This document shows positions 59,708 to 64,000 of a stretch of 64,000 bases of DNA, in pieces. A program made the position numbers and the translations under genes. The stretch's first letter is position 1. Each line of letters starts with the position of its first letter. Location: contig JAHJLI010000255.1 in the NCBI GenBank assembly GCA_018821785.1, forward strand, positions 1 to 64,000. Reading direction: 5' to 3'. This DNA comes from Pseudomonadota bacterium (GTDB lineage Bacteria; Desulfobacterota; Desulfobulbia; Desulfobulbales; Desulfocapsaceae). The notes beneath the pieces were generated by a model. That model did no database searches. It had not been told where the DNA came from and saw nothing but the letters and a program-made list of their open reading frames with translations.

Positions 59708-60805
59708 ATGAATGACACCGAGACAAACTATCAGACAAACGGGCAAGCCCCAAGCCCTGTAAGTATCAGATACTTTCTCCTGGTATTTGCCATCTCGATC
59801 TTCTTTTTTGGCGTAATCCTCTGGCCATTCTGGTCGATATTAGTGCTGTCCTTTCTCTTGACCAACCTCTTCCGGCCGATATATATCTTCATCAGCAAAA
59901 AACTTCCCTGTCAACTTGCCTCGGCGCTCACCTGCCTGCTGATTATTGCCATTGTATTTATCCCGCTGATTTTTTTCGTCTTTTCTCTAGCTGACGAAGC
60001 ACTCAATTTGTACAACTGGGGACGGGGCAGCAGGATCGGCCTGAAACTGCAGATATTCATCCAGGAAAGCCCGCTGATCCTGCAATTCCAGGAACAATTG
60101 GACCAGGTTGGCTTCAAATTCGATCCGTCGCAGATTTCCGACAGTTTTTCCTACCTGGTCAAGGAAAGCGGATTGCAACTTTATAATTATGCCAGTGCCT
60201 GGGCGGCAAACATACTCCAGTTTCTGTTATTTTTCTTCCTCATGATCCTGATCATCTTTTTCCTCCTCATCGATCAACCGAAGCTGATAGAGTATATTAT
60301 CCGTATCTCTCCCCTGCCCGAGGATGAAAATCGTCTGCTTTTCGATAAATTTCAGGAAATTGCCAACGCAATTCTCAAGGGAAACGGTATCTGCGGACTC
60401 ATTCAGGGGGTAATGGGCGGCGTCATCTTCTCTATCCTCAGCCTCAATTCTCCGATTCTTTGGGGCTGCGTCATGGCGGTCATTGCTTTCATGCCGATTT
60501 TCGGCATAGGCCTAGTGATGATTCCTGCTGCTATCATTCTCATGATTAGCAGCAGAATGAACGAAGGTATTTTTCTTATTGTTTTCTATTTGATTCTTTC
60601 ATTAGGCGTCGAAAATTTTGTAAAACCGAAGATGGTCGGAACCCAGGTGCACATGCATACCCTGCTGGTCTTTCTTTCTATTCTCGGCGGCATGACGGTA
60701 TACGGGATTCTCGGAATCATCTATGGTCCGCTCATAATCACCGCTTTCCTTACCCTTTCGGACATCTACTTAAAAAAATACGATCATCACATTCGCCGGA
60801 TATAA
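59708..60805 (+). CDS. AI-2E family (PerM/YhhT-like) membrane permease
   Basis: A 365-residue membrane protein with about seven to eight hydrophobic segments. It shows WPFWSILVLSFLLTNLFRPIYIFI, a hydrophilic periplasmic part (about 95-170), then GNGICGLIQGVMGGVIFSILSLNSPILWGCVMAVIAFMPIFGIGLVMIPA-type sequence in pieces, and FVKPKMVGTQVHMHTLLVFLSILGGMTVYGILGIIYGPLI. The last pattern is typical of this family. Members have been linked to AI-2 export or to sodium/proton antiport; the substrate here is unknown. Confidence 0.88.
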   Translation: MNDTETNYQTNGQAPSPVSIRYFLLVFAISIFFFGVILWPFWSILVLSFLLTNLFRPIYIFISKKLPCQLASALTCLLIIAIVFIPLIFFVFSLADEALNLYNWGRGSRIGLKLQIFIQESPLILQFQEQLDQVGFKFDPSQISDSFSYLVKESGLQLYNYASAWAANILQFLLFFFLMILIIFFLLIDQPKLIEYIIRISPLPEDENRLLFDKFQEIANAILKGNGICGLIQGVMGGVIFSILSLNSPILWGCVMAVIAFMPIFGIGLVMIPAAIILMISSRMNEGIFLIVFYLILSLGVENFVKPKMVGTQVHMHTLLVFLSILGGMTVYGILGIIYGPLIITAFLTLSDIYLKKYDHHIRRI

Positions 60806-60838
60806 TCAAGGCTGAGAAACTGGAAACGCTCTAGGATT

Positions 60839-62158
60839 CTAGGCGAAATCGATGGGAATGACGTCCCAGAACGTGACCTTCTCATCATTCCAGGTAACAA
60901 CGCTGGCTTTGGCGTCCTGGGAAACGATTATTCCCAGGACATCATGCAGCTTATGGCAGAGATAATATAAGGATCGATGCCGGGTGCCGACACTCTCCAC
61001 CCGCTCGACCTGCCGGCGGACACCTTCGGGATCAAGGGCTCTGGCAACAATCCCGCCCATTTCCATAGCCCCCTGAATGATCCCGCCAAATCCTATTATC
61101 TCAAGTCCTTCAGTGGTCACGACGGCGCCATCAACCCCGGTAAGGCGCGCGATAAATCTGGCATATTTAAAAACCCGTTCATCGAGCTGAGCCAACTCCT
61201 CAGTCTGCAACGACACATAATCCTTCCACCCCGCCAGATATTCAGGACCATAGAGCCGACCGCAATTTCTCGCCAGAACCTCCATGATTCTCAGCACGAT
61301 CTTTCTCAACTGGTTACGAGGAGCCCCTTCATCAAACCGGTATTTAAGATCGATATAGGGATTGTCGTGGGCGACCAGATCATCCATCCCGGCAGGAAAA
61401 GAAATAATGGTTCCACCATGGCCGGACCGTCGCACCGTGCTGATAACATGCTTGAAAAATTCTAGATACAGAGCCGGAATAAAAGAGGGATCGATGCGTG
61501 CCCACGCCTCTGGATCACGGCTCGGGTGCTGCTCGTGCATTGCCGCGAGTTCACTGCGCACCTGACTGAACCGCCTGGCGACCCATTGCGAACGAAAGAC
61601 GTTGGTCGACGGGGATATGATGTTGCCACCGCTCAACTGGGCGAGGATTTCGACCCCCCGGCAGACAATCAGCCGGCCAGAGCCAACTATGTTTACGCCA
61701 AGGGCAGGTGGCAAAGGGGTTGCCTGTTTGCTGCCGCCATGAATAACATGCATCCACCGTGACCCTGAATGGATCAATCCCCAGATCTGCAAGCCTTCCC
61801 CCCGCCGGTGGCGAATGCCGATAAGCGAGTTGTTGTAGTCTATAGATGGGCCAAGCTTGAGGAGTTCGTACTCGTTATAAGGACGCGGCACAATAAAACT
61901 GAGGACAAAGAGACCGAGAGCCTCGCCGAACCCGTCTTCATCAACGTCTTCCGGCTCACAAAGCATCAGCCGAAAGCGAATGCCGCGTGCTTCCTCCTGC
62001 ATCTGGCTGACCTGATATGCCGTTGACAGCAGTTCCTCCAGCACCTCGGCATCAGGCAGTCGCCTGTATCCTGGATTGGAAATCTCCATCCCCGGGGGCC
62101 CCAGCCGCCAGAGAGCGAGAAGTGCTTGTACCAAATCCTTTGGATATTTGTGGACCAT
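60839..62158 (-). CDS. DisA/DAC-like protein (putative diadenylate cyclase) with N-terminal sensor domain
   Basis: A 439-residue protein. The C-terminal part contains both hallmark motifs of the diadenylate cyclase fold: DGA in LTGVDGAVVTTEGL (about 343) and G-T-R-H-R-S in ESVGTRHRSLYYLCHKLHD (about 391), then LGIIVSQDAKASVV. The spacing between them (48 residues) is longer than in CdaA/DisA, and the usual VSEE reads VSQD. The N-terminal 300 residues, with RPYNEYELLKLGPSID, HSGSRW and GGTIISFPAGMDD, resemble the sensor domains attached to DAC proteins (DACNV type). It may make c-di-AMP; the TrkA/TrkH system in this window is a potassium system of the kind c-di-AMP controls. Confidence 0.7.
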   Translation of the reverse strand: MVHKYPKDLVQALLALWRLGPPGMEISNPGYRRLPDAEVLEELLSTAYQVSQMQEEARGIRFRLMLCEPEDVDEDGFGEALGLFVLSFIVPRPYNEYELLKLGPSIDYNNSLIGIRHRRGEGLQIWGLIHSGSRWMHVIHGGSKQATPLPPALGVNIVGSGRLIVCRGVEILAQLSGGNIISPSTNVFRSQWVARRFSQVRSELAAMHEQHPSRDPEAWARIDPSFIPALYLEFFKHVISTVRRSGHGGTIISFPAGMDDLVAHDNPYIDLKYRFDEGAPRNQLRKIVLRIMEVLARNCGRLYGPEYLAGWKDYVSLQTEELAQLDERVFKYARFIARLTGVDGAVVTTEGLEIIGFGGIIQGAMEMGGIVARALDPEGVRRQVERVESVGTRHRSLYYLCHKLHDVLGIIVSQDAKASVVTWNDEKVTFWDVIPIDFA

Positions 62159-62352
62159 AGCCGATTCTCACCTGGAAATGAACTCACTTGTCGGGCCGAT
62201 GACAATGATACCTGTGAACACATCAACCGAATATACAAAGTATCATTTTGATATATTTTATAAAATTCACAGCAACAAGCAAGGAATTTCACTGTAGATC
62301 GGTTAAAATTATCCCCCCTGAATATAATTAGAAGGAAACTGTTCGTTCACCC

Positions 62353-62784
62353 TCAAGCTTTCAGCGGCAGCCCATACGTATCCTGTCCCAGGAGGTGCAT
62401 GGCCTCATCTCCACCGAAAAGGTGGAGAAAACTATCATCGGCGAGGTTACAGCGGAAGCCACGGCAGGTTTTTGGCCGATAGTGATAGATTTTACAACGA
62501 TATTTGCCATTCCGATGCTCGAGAAAAACGCAGCCCTTGTCGTCCGGGTGAATCATGTACAATTTGTCACCATTCTTTGCAATTTGGACAGCTACCTCAA
62601 GGCCATTTTCCCGGATGTCTTTCATCGTCACGTTAACGCCGATATACCCCCCCATTTTTTCTATAAATGCTGCCTCATCTGGCTGCACAACAATCTTCCG
62701 ATAGCCCTTACAACAGGTGCCGCACTGACGACACTCATGGAAAATGGTCTTCAAGGCATCTTCATCAATGTGATTTTTTTTCAT
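62353..62784 (-). CDS. YkgJ-family cysteine-cluster protein
   Basis: A 143-residue protein with eight or so conserved cysteines: CRQCGTCCKGYRK (about 17-29), GCVFLEHRNGKYRCKIYHYRPKTCRGFRC (about 86-115). This CxxCxxCC...C...CxxC pattern is the YkgJ zinc- or iron-binding domain, of unknown cellular role. It has a good ribosome site (AGGGAT) and follows the HDAC-family gene after 11 bp, suggesting co-transcription. Confidence 0.85.
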   Translation of the reverse strand: MKKNHIDEDALKTIFHECRQCGTCCKGYRKIVVQPDEAAFIEKMGGYIGVNVTMKDIRENGLEVAVQIAKNGDKLYMIHPDDKGCVFLEHRNGKYRCKIYHYRPKTCRGFRCNLADDSFLHLFGGDEAMHLLGQDTYGLPLKA

Positions 62785-62795
62785 TTTTCAAATCC

Positions 62796-63827
62796 CTATT
62801 GCAAAGTCCATCTGTTGTGCAGTGGATGATCTTTCAACAACTGATTGGCTCGTTCCGAAAAATACACCCCAATTTTATCGCGCCTTGAGGTCAGAAGACT
62901 ATCTATAGTTGCAACAACTGATGCCTCCAGACTCTCTGGATTATATCCCCCTTCGAGCACCATAAGTAACCGGCCGCCGCAGATTTCCTGGGCATACTGC
63001 TTGAGCATGGCGGCTATCAGTCCAAACCCTTCGGTAGTGAGAGTGGTGCCGCTGATTGTCTCATCCCGATGACCGTCAAAGCCGGCCGAAACCAAAATTA
63101 TCTGTGGCAGATACTGCTCGACTACACTCTGAAGAATGCGACCAAGGAGAAAAGTGTATTCCACATCGCCAAACTGGGCAAAAACCGGCACATTAATGGT
63201 ATATCCTTCACCCTTTCCCGTGCCGATCTCACCCGCCTTGCCGGTAAAAGGAAAGATATCCCGTTGATGCAGGGAGAGAACCAGTACTTCATCATTGTCG
63301 TAAAACACTTCCTGGGTACCATTGCCATGGTGGGCATCAAAATCCACGATCAGTATTCGGCTCAAGTGGTACCTACGTCGCAGATACTCGGCGGTGACAG
63401 CTACATTATTGAAGATGCAGAAGCCCGACCCCCTGCCGGGTTCCGCGTGATGGCCGGGTGGACGAATCATAGCAAAACCTTGATCCAACCCACCCTTCAT
63501 AATCTGATCTGCGAGTTCCAGGCAGCCACCGGCGGCCAACTCAGCCGTTGCCATGGAATGTTCCATCAGGTAAGTGTCGCGATCGTAGGAGTATGGGTTA
63601 GAGCGGATTTGATGTTCTCGCAGTTGCTCCAGATAGAAGCGTGAATGAACCGCCTCTATATCCGCAACGGTTGCTGTTCTTGCCTGGTAAAAAATACAAT
63701 CATTCCGGTACCTCTCCCTGACTGTTGCCGAAAGGTTGCGAATTCTTGCCGGGTTTTCAGGCGAATGGCGGGGAATTGCATGTTTTAACAAACGATCGTC
63801 GACGACCAAACCAACCCGCTTATTCAT
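62796..63827 (-). CDS. histone deacetylase / AcuC-AphA family amidohydrolase
   Basis: A 343-residue zinc hydrolase. Motifs in order are RPPGHHAEPGRGSGFCIFNNVAV (tandem histidines), ILIVDFDAHHGNGTQEVFYDNDEVLVLSLHQ (zinc ligands Asp and His), VSAGFDGHRDE (third zinc ligand Asp) and LEGGYNPESL. In bacteria these enzymes deacetylate acetyl-CoA synthetase (AcuC), polyamines or other small amides. The window also holds several GNAT acetyltransferases, but no direct link is shown. Its start overlaps the previous gene by 8 bp. Confidence 0.92.
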   Translation of the reverse strand: MNKRVGLVVDDRLLKHAIPRHSPENPARIRNLSATVRERYRNDCIFYQARTATVADIEAVHSRFYLEQLREHQIRSNPYSYDRDTYLMEHSMATAELAAGGCLELADQIMKGGLDQGFAMIRPPGHHAEPGRGSGFCIFNNVAVTAEYLRRRYHLSRILIVDFDAHHGNGTQEVFYDNDEVLVLSLHQRDIFPFTGKAGEIGTGKGEGYTINVPVFAQFGDVEYTFLLGRILQSVVEQYLPQIILVSAGFDGHRDETISGTTLTTEGFGLIAAMLKQYAQEICGGRLLMVLEGGYNPESLEASVVATIDSLLTSRRDKIGVYFSERANQLLKDHPLHNRWTLQ

Positions 63828-64000
63828 AGTGATACTGATACACAGGATTATTTAAAAAATTTACAGCATCCATCCTGAATAGGTGGCCGACCCGCTTCAC
63901 CTGATGGTCATCATAGTTGAGCGTTTCGAGTAGCTCGAAACCGAGCTTTGCAAGACATCGCTGCTGCGACCTGTTGTTGATGTCGGTATACATCTCGACA
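63820..64000 (-). CDS. GNAT-like acetyltransferase, C-terminal part only
   Basis: The reverse strand from the window edge to a TAA at 63822-63820 reads about 59 residues: MYTDINNRSQQRCLAKLGFELLETLNYDDH..., ending YQYHYE. The N-x-x-S-Q-x-x-L-x-K-L-G-F pattern is that of the C-terminal part of GNAT enzymes. The gene overlaps the start of the HDAC-family gene by 8 bp, so an acetyltransferase and a deacetylase-like enzyme are translationally coupled. Confidence 0.6.
   Translation of the reverse strand, partial: VEMYTDINNRSQQRCLAKLGFELLETLNYDDHQVKRVGHLFRMDAVNFLNNPVYQYHYE

Overview
The window looks like a chromosomal segment of a mesophilic Desulfobacterota (deltaproteobacterial) organism, most likely of the Desulfobulbales type. 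The evidence is a nifH-I1-I2-D-K nitrogenase operon of the kind found in sulfate reducers, clostridia and methanogens, a class I fumarase, AHDFNN-type hybrid kinases, a tRNA-Sec gene, and many conserved deltaproteobacterial housekeeping blocks. This assignment rests on protein content read by eye; no database search was run.

Region 1 (1-9000) holds a truncated NnrU-like membrane protein behind an ArsR repressor with a visible dyad operator, an MFS transporter, convergent trkA/trkH potassium-uptake genes, nikR, a PHP-family histidinol phosphatase and a PAS hybrid histidine kinase.

Region 2 (9000-27000) is the nitrogen-fixation island: nifV, nifA (opposite strand), nifH-nifI1-nifI2-nifD-nifK, a NifB paralogue that has lost its radical-SAM cysteines, a thioredoxin-like [2Fe-2S] ferredoxin, a GNAT acetyltransferase, a HEPN protein, a universal stress protein, then nifE-nifN-nifB, followed by a class I fumarase. 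Three -24/-12 (sigma54) promoters (before nifV, nifH and nifE) and one perfect NifA upstream site (before nifH) link the island to NifA. NifI1/NifI2 would give post-translational control of nitrogenase. NifV, NifE/N and NifB supply FeMo-cofactor, and the cysteine-less NifB paralogue may carry or insert cofactor.

Region 3 (27000-41000) has a decayed LuxR-type fragment, a 1464-residue CheB-CheR-PAS-kinase-receiver fusion, and a reverse-strand glycolysis/secretion operon (gap-rimI-like-pgk-tpiA-secG-tRNA-Leu(GAG)). sfsA follows, then a reverse lepB-pyrB-pyrC cluster.

Region 4 (41000-49000) is a type IV pilus assembly operon (pilM, N, O, P). PilQ function appears split between an AMIN/STN/TPR protein without a secretin barrel and a separate secretin lipoprotein, with a further unknown lipoprotein at the end. 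A strong bidirectional terminator separates it from secB.

Region 5 (49000-64000) carries secB, uvrA, a CoA-binding protein, glyQ without an adjacent glyS, tRNA-Sec, an acidic protein, a variant PlsC-type acyltransferase, tRNA-Met, groEL/groES, ilvE, an AI-2E-family permease, a DisA/DAC-like putative diadenylate cyclase, a YkgJ cysteine-cluster protein, a histone-deacetylase-family protein and a truncated GNAT gene.

A short motif (core AGTACCTTAGAAATTCAT) recurs in six copies at five intergenic spots, once as an inverted pair. The features I consider most worth following are the cysteine-less NifB paralogue with its ferredoxin/GNAT/HEPN neighbours, the split pilus secretin, the DAC-like protein and the dispersed repeat.
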